Shown here in pieces: positions 7,733 to 14,682 of a stretch of DNA of 39,313 nucleotides. This stretch comes from Streptomyces sp. WZ.A104 (GTDB lineage Bacteria; Actinomycetota; Actinomycetes; Streptomycetales; Streptomycetaceae), in the NCBI RefSeq assembly GCF_002382885.1, contig NZ_NWVL01000070.1, positions 1 through 39,313 of the forward strand, written 5' to 3'. Both the position numbers and the translations under genes were made by a program. Each line of letters starts with the position of its first letter. Within the stretch, counting starts at the first letter, position 1. The notes below the pieces were generated by a model. It saw nothing but the letters and a program-made list of their open reading frames with translations, ran no database searches and was not told where the DNA came from.

Positions 7733-7892
7733 TGCCGGACGGGCCGGTCCGGCGCGTCGGCGGGTGGGTGAGCCAGTGCCGGTACAGGTCGCGCAGGGTC
7801 GTGCGGTCGTGCCGGCCCGGCGGCGGAGGCGCGGGCTCCGCCAACTGGGCCGCGCGGTAGGTGTCGAGCATGTGCTGCTGAATGGCGTCCAT
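7710..7892 (-). CDS. Small hypothetical protein (60 residues)
   Basis: The ORF starts at ATG 7892 and encodes a 60-residue basic, Pro-rich protein beginning MDAIQQHMLDTYRAAQLAEP, with a short amphipathic N-terminal helix and a segment TTLRDLYRHWLTHPP. I recognise no domain. It is divergent from the winged-helix regulator at 7990, with 97 bp between the starts, so the pair may share a control region. The last six codons (PSPSGV) and the TGA lie inside the intergenic repeat described for 7648-7732, so the C-terminus may have been rewritten by the repeat. Coding is plausible from third-position GC use but is not certain. Confidence 0.55.
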   Translation of the reverse strand: MDAIQQHMLDTYRAAQLAEPAPPPPGRHDRTTLRDLYRHWLTHPPTRRTGPSGKPSPSGV

Positions 7893-7932
7893 GCATCCAG
7901 CGTGCGCAGGCCGCAGCGATGCCGCGCGTTGA

Positions 7933-7949
7933 TTGACGGCCCGCGTCAA
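7933..7949. promoter_or_regulatory. Inverted repeat TTGACG-N5-CGTCAA, candidate operator
   Basis: A perfect 6-bp inverted repeat with a 5-bp spacer lies between the divergent 60-residue ORF and the regulator gene. Its size and position suit a dimeric winged-helix repressor acting on itself and its neighbour. TTGACG also looks like a -35 box, but neither orientation has a good -10 at the right distance. Confidence 0.4.
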
Positions 7950-7973
7950 ATGAAACGTCGGCCCGTGCGCGTA

Positions 7974-7989
7974 CCCCCAATATGGGGGG
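7974..7989 (+). promoter_or_regulatory. Hairpin that pairs the ribosome-binding site of the regulator gene
   Basis: CCCCC-AATAT-GGGGG lies directly before the ATG at 7990. The G run is the only Shine-Dalgarno-like sequence available, so the hairpin would hide it in the mRNA. This may limit translation of the regulator. Confidence 0.4.
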
Positions 7990-9108
7990 ATGAGCGTGCA
8001 CATAGACATCGCGGGACTCCCCGCCGACCGCGTCGTTTTCGCGACCTCGCCCCTCGCCGAGCTGGGGCTCGCCCTGCATGCGCTCTCGGAGCCCGGGCAC
8101 CATCCGGGCCTGCACGGCTGGACCACCGCGACCGCGGCGGCCCTGGAGCCCGACCTCGCCGACCGGCTGGTGGAGGCGGAGTTCCTGTGGCGGAACACCT
8201 TCTCCGACATCTTCCTGCCGTTCTCCGGCATCCCCGGGGGCGACGGCAGGACCGGGGCGGGCCTCGCGGAGGACCTGGACATCCTGGACCGGCTCGACGA
8301 CGAGCGATTCGTCGCCGCGGCCACGGAGTTCACCTGCTCCAGCATGTACGGCAGCGACGCCCCGTCCCCGCTGACGGACCCGGTCATGCGGGCCCGGGCC
8401 CTGGACATGGCGGCGGCACGCGGGCCGCGGCAGGTGGAGTTCACCAAGCGGCTGCTGGCCGACCCCGTCTCCGTACGCGCATGGATCAGGCGGCTCCTGG
8501 AGGACTGCGACCAGGCGTTCTTCGCGGACACCTGGCGGCGGGTCTCCGTCCAGCTGGCCGCCGACGCCCGGCACAAGACGGAGCTGCTGCGGCGCAAGGG
8601 GCTCGCCGACGCGGTCGGCGCGGTCTCCTCGGCCGTGACACTGGACGAGGCCGCGGACCGGATCACCATCGACAAGCTGTCCGAGGGCCGGACCACCACC
8701 GTCGACCCGGACGTCGGCATCGGCCTCACCCTCATCCCCACCAGCTTCGGCTGGCCGCACCTGACCGTGCTGCACGCCCGCCGCTGGCGCCCGGTGATCC
8801 ACTACCCGGTCCGGATGCCGGATCTGCCGTCCCCCGCCTCCGTCGAACAGCTCCAGCGCCGGATGGAGGCCCTGGCCCACCCGATGCGGATGAGGCTGTG
8901 CCGCAACCTCGCCCGCTCGCCGTACACCACCGGCGAACTGGCCGAATCGCACAGCATCACCCCGCCCGAGGTCTCCCGGCATCTGTCGGTGCTCAAGAAG
9001 GCGGGCCTGGTCACCACACGCCGACGCGGGCGCTATGTCCTGCACCAGCTGGACCTGACCGTCGTCGCCCGGCTCGGCAGCGACTTCCTGGAGGGCGTGC
9101 TGCGGTAG
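7990..9108 (+). CDS. Winged-helix (ArsR-type) transcriptional regulator, DUF5937-like
   Basis: The 372-residue product has a long N-terminal region of about 285 residues, resembling the DUF5937 domain of actinobacterial regulators. It ends in an ArsR-type winged helix at about residues 287-357: LQRRMEALAHPMRMRLCRNL, then TTGELAESHSITPPEVSRHL as helix-turn-helix, and VLKKAGLVTTRRRGRYVLHQ as the wing. No metal-binding cysteines typical of ArsR/SmtB are seen near the DNA-binding helix. The ligand is unknown. The gene is divergent from a 60-residue ORF and convergent with the response regulator (24 bp between stops). A hairpin covers its ribosome-binding site. Confidence 0.85.
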   Translation: MSVHIDIAGLPADRVVFATSPLAELGLALHALSEPGHHPGLHGWTTATAAALEPDLADRLVEAEFLWRNTFSDIFLPFSGIPGGDGRTGAGLAEDLDILDRLDDERFVAAATEFTCSSMYGSDAPSPLTDPVMRARALDMAAARGPRQVEFTKRLLADPVSVRAWIRRLLEDCDQAFFADTWRRVSVQLAADARHKTELLRRKGLADAVGAVSSAVTLDEAADRITIDKLSEGRTTTVDPDVGIGLTLIPTSFGWPHLTVLHARRWRPVIHYPVRMPDLPSPASVEQLQRRMEALAHPMRMRLCRNLARSPYTTGELAESHSITPPEVSRHLSVLKKAGLVTTRRRGRYVLHQLDLTVVARLGSDFLEGVLR

Positions 9109-9132
9109 GCCCTCGGGCCCGGTCCTGCCCTC

Positions 9133-9813
9133 TCAGCCCGCGCCGCCGCCCGCGCGGACCAGCCCGGTCTCGTAGGCGAGGACGACGACCTGGACCCGGT
9201 CGCGCAGGTTCAGCTTGGTGAGGATGCGGCCGACGTGGGTCTTGACCGTCGCCTCGGAGAGCACGAGCCGGGCCGCGATCTCGCCGTTCGACAGGCCCTG
9301 CGCGACCAGGAGCATGACTTCCCGTTCGCGTTCGGTGAGCTTGGCGATGTGCTTGTTCTTCGGCTCCTTCTGTCCGCTGGGCAGCAGCGGCGAGAACCGG
9401 TCCAGGAGGCGGCGGGTGGTGGACGGGGCGACGACCGCGTCACCGCTGTGCACCGAGCGGATCGCGGCGAGCAGCTCGGCGGGCGGCACGTCCTTGAGCA
9501 TGAAGCCGCTGGCCCCCGCCTTCAGCCCGGAGAAGGCGTACTCGTCCAGGTCGAAGGTGGTCAGGATGAGCACCTTGGGCGGGTCCTGCTGCGCGCAGAT
9601 GCGGCGGGTCGCCTCGACGCCGTCGAGCCGGGGCATACGGACGTCCATCAGGACCACGTCGACGGCGGTGGACCGCAGGATCTCGATCGCCTCGGCCCCG
9701 TCCCCGGCCTCGGCCACGACCTCCATGTCGGGCTGGGCCGCGAGCACCATCCGGAAACCGGTCCGCAGGAGAACCTGGTCGTCTACGAGCATCACTCGGA
9801 TGGCCATGGCCAT
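9133..9813 (-). CDS. Two-component response regulator, NarL/LuxR family
   Basis: The 226-residue protein has a receiver domain (about 5-120) with the acidic pair Asp11/Asp12, the predicted phosphoacceptor Asp57 in VLMDVRMP and the conserved Lys in FMLKDVPP. A LuxR-type helix-turn-helix follows at about 157-205 (KLTEREREVMLLVAQGLSNG, then SEATVKTHVGRILTKL). It is the partner of the histidine kinase encoded just upstream on the same strand, 108 bp away. That gap holds a 20-bp tandem repeat. Two in-frame ATGs two codons apart (9813 and 9807) are possible starts. Target genes cannot be read from the sequence. Confidence 0.92.
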   Translation of the reverse strand: MAMAIRVMLVDDQVLLRTGFRMVLAAQPDMEVVAEAGDGAEAIEILRSTAVDVVLMDVRMPRLDGVEATRRICAQQDPPKVLILTTFDLDEYAFSGLKAGASGFMLKDVPPAELLAAIRSVHSGDAVVAPSTTRRLLDRFSPLLPSGQKEPKNKHIAKLTEREREVMLLVAQGLSNGEIAARLVLSEATVKTHVGRILTKLNLRDRVQVVVLAYETGLVRAGGGAG

Positions 9814-9840
9814 GGGGATCGTGTCCTGTCCTGGGTTCGT

Positions 9841-9900
9841 GGTGGTCGAAGAAGTCGGATCGTGGTCGAAGCGGTCGGGTCGTGGTCGAAGCGGTCGGGT
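9841..9900. repeat. Three-copy 20-bp tandem repeat between kinase and response-regulator genes
   Basis: CGTGGTCGAAGCGGTCGGGT is repeated exactly at 9861-9880 and 9881-9900, with a diverged copy at 9841-9860. The array lies in the 108 bp between the histidine kinase stop and the response regulator start. A further partial match follows at 9901-9915. Confidence 0.9.
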
Positions 9901-9921
9901 CGGGGCGGTCGTGGAGTGCGG

Positions 9922-11124
9922 TCAGCCCGCGGGCTTGAGCGGCAGCAGGGCGCTGATGCGGAATCCGCCGCCGGGCCGCGGCCCGGCGTCCAGGGTGCCA
10001 CCGACCATGCCGACCCGCTCCCGCATCCCGATCATCCCGTGCCCGGCGCCGTCCGCGCCGCCGTCCTCGTACAGCTCGTGGGCCGCGCCCCGGCCGTCGT
10101 CCTCGACCAGCAGCCCGAGGCCGTCGTCGAAGTAGACCAGCCGGACGCTGGCCCCGGCATCGGGGCCGCCGTGCTTGCGGGTGTTCGTCAGGGCTTCCTG
10201 CACGATGCGGTACGCGGTCAGCTCCACGCCGCTGGGGAGCGGGCGCGGGGTGCCCTCGACCTTGAAGTCGACCTCCAGGCCGGTCTGCCGCACCTGCTCG
10301 ACCAGTTCCTCGATCTGCTCCACATCGGGCTGGGGGACGTACTCGCCGCTCTCCGGGGCGTCGCCGGTGCGCAGCACCCCGAGCAGCCGGCGCATCTCCG
10401 CCAGGGCCTGGCGGCCGGTGCTGGAGATGGTCTCCAGGGCCTGGCGGGCCTGGTCGGGGGCGGCGTCCATGACGTAGGCGGCGCCGTCGGCCTGGACGAC
10501 CATCACGGAGACGTTGTGCGCGACGACGTCGTGCAGCTCGCGGGCGATCCGGGCGCGCTCGGCGGCCACCGCGACCTTGGACTGCGCCTCGCGTTCCCGC
10601 TCCAGCCGGGCGGCCCGCTCCTCCAACTGGCTGAAGTAGGCCCGCCGGGTCCGCAGCGAGTCACCGAGCACCCAGGCCAGCACGAACGGCACGGTCATGA
10701 CGATGGTGACGAAGACGGCCTGGGCCCAGGAGCCCCCGGGCTCGGCCTCCCACCGCAGCTGGGACAGGGCGGCCGCGCTCAGGCTGCACACCAGGGCGAG
10801 CCTGGACGCCCAGCGCTCCCCGACCGCGGCGACGGTGTACGTGATCACCAGCATCGCGAAGTTGCCGATGCTCGGCCGGACGCCGAAGACCAGCTGGACG
10901 ACGCCCACCGTGATGGCGAGCAGCAGCATCTTCTCCGGGGCGCGCCGGCGCAGGGCCACCACCGTGGAGAGCCCCAGCGCGACAGGAACCGCGACGATCG
11001 CCTCGCGCCCCGCGTCGTACATGCCCGAAGCCATCGACATGCCGGAGAGCCCGAGGAGGACGAACGCCCAGAAGACGTCGACGCCCGTCGGGTGTCTGCG
11101 GAGAAAATCGTAGAGGCGCTGCAC
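9922..11124 (-). CDS. Sensor histidine kinase, HisKA_3 family
   Basis: The 400-residue membrane kinase has hydrophobic segments between about residues 15 and 152 (four to five helices, little extracellular sequence) and then a coiled linker (SQLEERAARLEREREAQSKV). The HisKA_3 dimerisation domain carries the phosphoacceptor His198 in RELHDVVAHNVSVM. A HATPase domain follows with AYRIVQEALTNTRKHGG, VEDDGRG and GMIGMRERVGMVGG. It should phosphorylate the adjacent NarL-type regulator. The lack of a large sensor domain suggests sensing within or at the membrane, which is inference. The start is GTG at 11124, and the gene diverges from the methyltransferase gene. Confidence 0.93.
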   Translation of the reverse strand: MQRLYDFLRRHPTGVDVFWAFVLLGLSGMSMASGMYDAGREAIVAVPVALGLSTVVALRRRAPEKMLLLAITVGVVQLVFGVRPSIGNFAMLVITYTVAAVGERWASRLALVCSLSAAALSQLRWEAEPGGSWAQAVFVTIVMTVPFVLAWVLGDSLRTRRAYFSQLEERAARLEREREAQSKVAVAAERARIARELHDVVAHNVSVMVVQADGAAYVMDAAPDQARQALETISSTGRQALAEMRRLLGVLRTGDAPESGEYVPQPDVEQIEELVEQVRQTGLEVDFKVEGTPRPLPSGVELTAYRIVQEALTNTRKHGGPDAGASVRLVYFDDGLGLLVEDDGRGAAHELYEDGGADGAGHGMIGMRERVGMVGGTLDAGPRPGGGFRISALLPLKPAG

Positions 11125-11220
11125 GTAACCCAGCGTAGGGACAGCGGATAGGTGCCCGGGTCAACCGGAGGATCGATCCGGGTTCTGGGACCGTACTCCC
11201 CAAGGTGGAGACTTGCCTAC

Positions 11221-12234
11221 GTGAGGGACAACGTGGCGGACGGCGTGACGGGTGAGTGGCGTGGGTGGCGAGGGGCGGCGCAGGCCGCTCTGTACGGCGA
11301 CGACGGCTTCTACCGCAGCCCGGACCGGAGCCCCGAGGGACCCGCGGGCCACTTCCGTACGTCGGTGCACGCCTCACCGTTGTTCGCGGCCGCGGTGGTC
11401 CGGCTGCTGGCCCGGACCGCACGGGAGCTGGGCACGGACACGGTGGCGCTGGTCGACGTCGGGGCGGGGCGCGGGGAGTTGCTGACCGGGGTGCTGGCCG
11501 CGCTGCCGGAGGGGCTGGAGGTGACCGCGTACGCCGTCGAGGTGGCCGGCCGGCCCGAGGGGCTGGACCCCCGGATCGAGTGGTGCGCGGAACCGCCCCG
11601 GGGCGTCACCGGGCTGCTGTTCGCCAACGAGTGGCTGGACAACGTGCCGGTGGAGGTGGCGGAGGTGGACGGCGACGGTGTCGCCCGGTACGTACAGGCA
11701 CGGACCTGGGACGGTACGGAGCGCCTCGGCCCGCCGGTGACCGGGGCGGACGCGGCGTGGCTGGAGCGGTGGTGGCCGCTGTCCGCGCCGGGTGAGCGGG
11801 CGGAGATCGGCCGCCCCCGGGACGCGGCCTGGGCGGGGGCCGTCTCCTCGCTGGCCGCCGGTCTCGCGGTGGCGGTGGACTACGCCCATGTACGGGGCGG
11901 GCGGCCGCCCTTCGGGACGCTGACCGGCTTCCGGGACGGGCGCGAGGTGCGGCCGGTGCCGGACGGCTCCTGCGACCTGACGGCCCACGTGGCGCTGGAC
12001 GCGTGCGCGGCGGCGGTCCCGGACGCCACCGCCGAGCTCACCGACCAGCGGTCGGCGCTCGGGCGGCTGGGGATCGGCGGATCGCGGCCGCCGCTGAGCC
12101 TGGCCGCGACCGATCCGGCGGGTTACGTACGCGCGCTGGCGGCGGCGGGCGAGGCCGCGGAGCTGACCGCGCGCGGCGGACTCGGCGACTTCGGGTGGCT
12201 GCTGCACCGGGTGGGGGCACCCCGGCACGGGTGA
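11221..12234 (+). CDS. SAM-dependent methyltransferase, MidA/NDUFAF7 family
   Basis: The 337-residue product shows the SAM-binding motif LVDVGAGRGELLTGVLAALP (about residues 76-95), an early YGDDGFYRSP/HFRTSVHASPLFA region, and GLLFANEWLDNVPVEVAEVD. That last block resembles the NE(L/W)xDxxP motif of MidA-type enzymes. In mitochondria NDUFAF7 methylates an arginine of the complex I subunit NDUFS2, the NuoD homologue. Here the next gene, 38 bp downstream on the same strand, is a NuoD homologue, so that substrate is a reasonable inference. I chose GTG 11221 because of GGTGGAG at 11204-11210. The frame is open upstream to 11152, which would add 23 residues. Confidence 0.82.
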   Translation: MRDNVADGVTGEWRGWRGAAQAALYGDDGFYRSPDRSPEGPAGHFRTSVHASPLFAAAVVRLLARTARELGTDTVALVDVGAGRGELLTGVLAALPEGLEVTAYAVEVAGRPEGLDPRIEWCAEPPRGVTGLLFANEWLDNVPVEVAEVDGDGVARYVQARTWDGTERLGPPVTGADAAWLERWWPLSAPGERAEIGRPRDAAWAGAVSSLAAGLAVAVDYAHVRGGRPPFGTLTGFRDGREVRPVPDGSCDLTAHVALDACAAAVPDATAELTDQRSALGRLGIGGSRPPLSLAATDPAGYVRALAAAGEAAELTARGGLGDFGWLLHRVGAPRHG

Positions 12235-12259
12235 CCCCCGCGCCCGGTCACGGTCAGGG

Positions 12260-12265
12260 AATACT
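12260..12265 (+). promoter_or_regulatory. nuoD2: Possible -10 element of a leaderless nuoD2 transcript
   Basis: AATACT ends seven bases before the nuoD2 ATG. With no ribosome-binding site present, transcription starting at or next to the ATG would fit. There is no clear -35, so this is tentative. Confidence 0.3.
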
Positions 12266-12272
12266 GGCCCCC

Positions 12273-13415
12273 ATGACGGAGACCACCATCGGTATCGGCG
12301 GCGCGGCGGAGAGCACCGACATGGTGCTGAACATCGGCCCCCAGCACCCTTCGACGCACGGGGTCCTCCGGCTGCGGATCGTCCTGGACGGCGAGCGCGT
12401 CCAGCACGCGGAGCCGGTCATCGGCTATATGCACCGGGGCGCGGAGAAGCTCTTCGAGGCCCGCGACTACCGGCAGATCATCATGCTCGCCAACCGCCAC
12501 GACTGGCTCTCCGCGTTCTCGAACGAGCTGGGCGTCGTCATGGCCGTCGAGCGGATGCTCGGCATGGAGGTACCCGAGCGCGCGGTGTGGACGCGGACGC
12601 TCCTCGCCGAGCTGAACCGGGTCCTCAACCACCTGATGTTCCTCGGCTCCTACCCCCTCGAACTCGGCGGCATCACCCCGGTCTTCCACGCCTTCCGCGA
12701 GCGCGAGGAGCTCCAGGCGGTGATGGAGGAGGTCTCCGGCGGCCGGATGCACTACATGTTCAACCGGGTCGGCGGGCTCAAGGAGGATGTCCCGGCAGGC
12801 TGGTCGGGGCGGGTCCGCGACGCCGTGGCCTCGGTCCGCTCCCGGATGGACGTGTACGAGAACCTCGTCCTCGGCAACGAGATCTTCCGGGGCCGTACCC
12901 GCGATGTGGGCGTGCTGTCTGCCGAAGCGGTGCACGCCTACGGGGTGTCGGGGCCGATCGCCCGCGCCTCGGGGGTCGACTTCGACCTGCGCCGCGACGA
13001 GCCGTATCTCGCGTACGGGGAGCTCCGGGACACCCTGAAGGTCGTCACCCGGACCGAGGGCGACTGCCTGGCCCGCTTCGAGTGCCTGCTGGAGCAGACG
13101 CTCAACTCCCTGGACCTGGCGGACGCCTGCCTGGACCGGATGGCCCACCTGGAGCCGGGGCCGATCAACCAGCGGCTGCCCAAGGTCCTCAAGGCCCCGG
13201 AGGGCCACACCTACGCCTGGACCGAGAACCCGCTCGGCGTCAACGGCTACTACCTGGTGTCCAAGGGCGAGAAGACCCCGTACCGCCTGAAGCTGCGCTC
13301 CGCCTCGTTCAACAACATCCAGGCGCTCACCGAGCTGCTGCCGGGGACCCTGGTCGCCGACATGGTGGCGATCCTGGGCTCGCTGTTCTTCGTCGTCGGG
13401 GACATCGACAAGTAA
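12273..13415 (+). CDS. nuoD2: Orphan NADH-quinone oxidoreductase subunit D homologue (NuoD2)
   Basis: The 380-residue protein aligns along its length with the 49-kDa/NuoD subunit of complex I: NIGPQHPSTHGVLRL (His29), GYMHRGAEKLFE (Arg55), RTLLAELNRVLNHLMFLGSY, GGRMHYMFNRVGG and the C-terminal ELLPGTLVADMVAILGS with final FFVVGDIDK. It is shorter than most NuoD proteins (about 430) and stands alone, with no other nuo gene nearby. By residue spacing from His29, the quinone-binding Tyr of canonical NuoD is Trp78 and the conserved Asp is Glu130. It may form a variant quinone site or serve a non-canonical complex. The ATG has no Shine-Dalgarno sequence, and AATACT ends 7 bp upstream, suggesting a leaderless transcript. 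Confidence 0.93.
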   Translation: MTETTIGIGGAAESTDMVLNIGPQHPSTHGVLRLRIVLDGERVQHAEPVIGYMHRGAEKLFEARDYRQIIMLANRHDWLSAFSNELGVVMAVERMLGMEVPERAVWTRTLLAELNRVLNHLMFLGSYPLELGGITPVFHAFREREELQAVMEEVSGGRMHYMFNRVGGLKEDVPAGWSGRVRDAVASVRSRMDVYENLVLGNEIFRGRTRDVGVLSAEAVHAYGVSGPIARASGVDFDLRRDEPYLAYGELRDTLKVVTRTEGDCLARFECLLEQTLNSLDLADACLDRMAHLEPGPINQRLPKVLKAPEGHTYAWTENPLGVNGYYLVSKGEKTPYRLKLRSASFNNIQALTELLPGTLVADMVAILGSLFFVVGDIDK

Positions 13416-13432
13416 CGGCCCGGCGCCTTCCC

Positions 13433-14521
13433 TCAGGACACCGCGCCGCGCAGCTCCGCCAGGTCGATCTGCTCGGTCTCGTCGTGCGCGGTGAGGTCGA
13501 TGACCTTGCCGACGGCCCGGTTCTGCGCCGCTCCCGTGCGGTGCGCGGCGAGCGCCTCCTCACCGACGACGTCCGCGAGGTCCTCGTTCTGGACGGACTC
13601 GATGGCGGCGTTCGCCTTCCGGGCGTTCTGGGTGCCGAAGAAGTCGAAGCTGCCCTGGGGCACGAGGTGGCGGCGGGCGGCGGCGTACGGGACGACGGCC
13701 GAGGCGGCCGGGATCGCCCGCGCCACGTGCACCGGAGCGGCGGAGACCTCCACGGGGGCCGGGGTGTGCGGGGCGCCCGGTGTCGGGGCGTCCGGGGCCG
13801 GGGCGGGCAGGGTGCTCGACGGGCGGCGGTGCTGGTGGTCCAGGTGCTCGCCCGCCCCGGTGGCCGCCGTGTGCTTCCCCTTCGGGTCCCCTTCCTCCGC
13901 GTCCCGGTCTCCGGCGCGGGTCGCGAGATCGCGCTGCTGGACCGCCTCGGCCGTACGCCGGGCCTCCTGGAGCGCCGCGTTGCGCGTGAGGTTGAGCAGG
14001 GCCTGGTCCGCGCGCCGGTACGACTCGGGGGTCGGCGTGGACCGCGCGGGCAGCAGCTCCCGGGGGGCGGCCTCCATGGCGAGCTGACGGCGGCCCTCCA
14101 GCGCGCTGGCCCGCTCGGTCTCGGCGTTGGCGTAGCGGCGCAGCAGTCCGGCGTGCTCACCGCGCAGTCCGGCGAGCTCCACGCGCTTGCGGCGGAGCTT
14201 GGTCTCCAGACGGGTGCGCAGCTCGCGCGACTCCTCCAGATCCTGCTCCAGCTCGGCTATCCGCTCCTCGGCCCGCCATTCGTCACTGGCGCGGGCCCGC
14301 GTCAGCTCGGCGACCCGCAGCCCCGCGGCCCGGTCCCAGCTGCGCATCAGATACGCGCCGGTGAGCGCGGCGGCCGCCACGGCGGCCACGAGGCCGCGCA
14401 GGACCAGGGGTTCGGCGAGCAGCCAGGCGCCGGAGGCACCGACGACCGAAACGCCTGCCACCACGGAGGGGGGCAGGATTTTGTGGAGGGGCGGCGAATG
14501 GCGGTGGCGTCCACGTGGCAT
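13433..14521 (-). CDS. Conserved membrane protein with coiled coil and disordered tail
   Basis: The 362-residue product starts with a short basic segment, MPRGRHRHSPP. It then has two closely spaced hydrophobic segments (about 15-33 and 37-57), an arginine/glutamate-rich coiled coil (about 62-145, for example ERIAELEQDLEESRELRTRL) and a Pro/Ala-rich low-complexity region (about 225-275). The C-terminal part contains FDFFGTQNARKANAAIESVQ. The layout suggests an inner-membrane hairpin with a cytosolic rod. I recognise no enzyme motif and assign no function. The start ATG at 14521 was chosen because the hydrophobic hairpin follows it directly. The open frame extends 39 codons further upstream with a composition unlike the rest. 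It is convergent with nuoD2, 17 bp between stops. Confidence 0.8.
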   Translation of the reverse strand: MPRGRHRHSPPLHKILPPSVVAGVSVVGASGAWLLAEPLVLRGLVAAVAAAALTGAYLMRSWDRAAGLRVAELTRARASDEWRAEERIAELEQDLEESRELRTRLETKLRRKRVELAGLRGEHAGLLRRYANAETERASALEGRRQLAMEAAPRELLPARSTPTPESYRRADQALLNLTRNAALQEARRTAEAVQQRDLATRAGDRDAEEGDPKGKHTAATGAGEHLDHQHRRPSSTLPAPAPDAPTPGAPHTPAPVEVSAAPVHVARAIPAASAVVPYAAARRHLVPQGSFDFFGTQNARKANAAIESVQNEDLADVVGEEALAAHRTGAAQNRAVGKVIDLTAHDETEQIDLAELRGAVS

Positions 14522-14602
14522 GGCCTGAAATTTACCGTGTGTGCGCGCCACTTGGGGGGCCGCCCGGCAATCTGTTCCCCGCCGGTTACCTCGCGGCCCC
14601 CC

Positions 14603-14649
14603 GAAGACCCTCTGAAGGTCTTCCAAAGGCCCCTGCACCCGGGCCTTTG
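14603..14649 (-). terminator. Tandem hairpins downstream of the ABC transporter operon
   Basis: Two inverted repeats follow the binding-protein stop. One is CAAAGGCCC / GGGCCTTTG at 14624-14649, with a 9-bp stem and an 8-base loop. The other is GAAGACC / GGTCTTC at 14603-14623. The first is the more likely rho-independent terminator of the minus-strand operon, although no long T run follows. Confidence 0.5.
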
Positions 14650-14682
14650 CGTCTTGGTCAAATCGCGCTTCCTGGCCAAGCC

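Noticed and set aside
9133..11124. Naming the two-component system as a specific characterised Streptomyces pair
   Set aside because: The family (HisKA_3 kinase plus NarL regulator) is clear, but many paralogues exist and the sequence alone does not identify which one this is.
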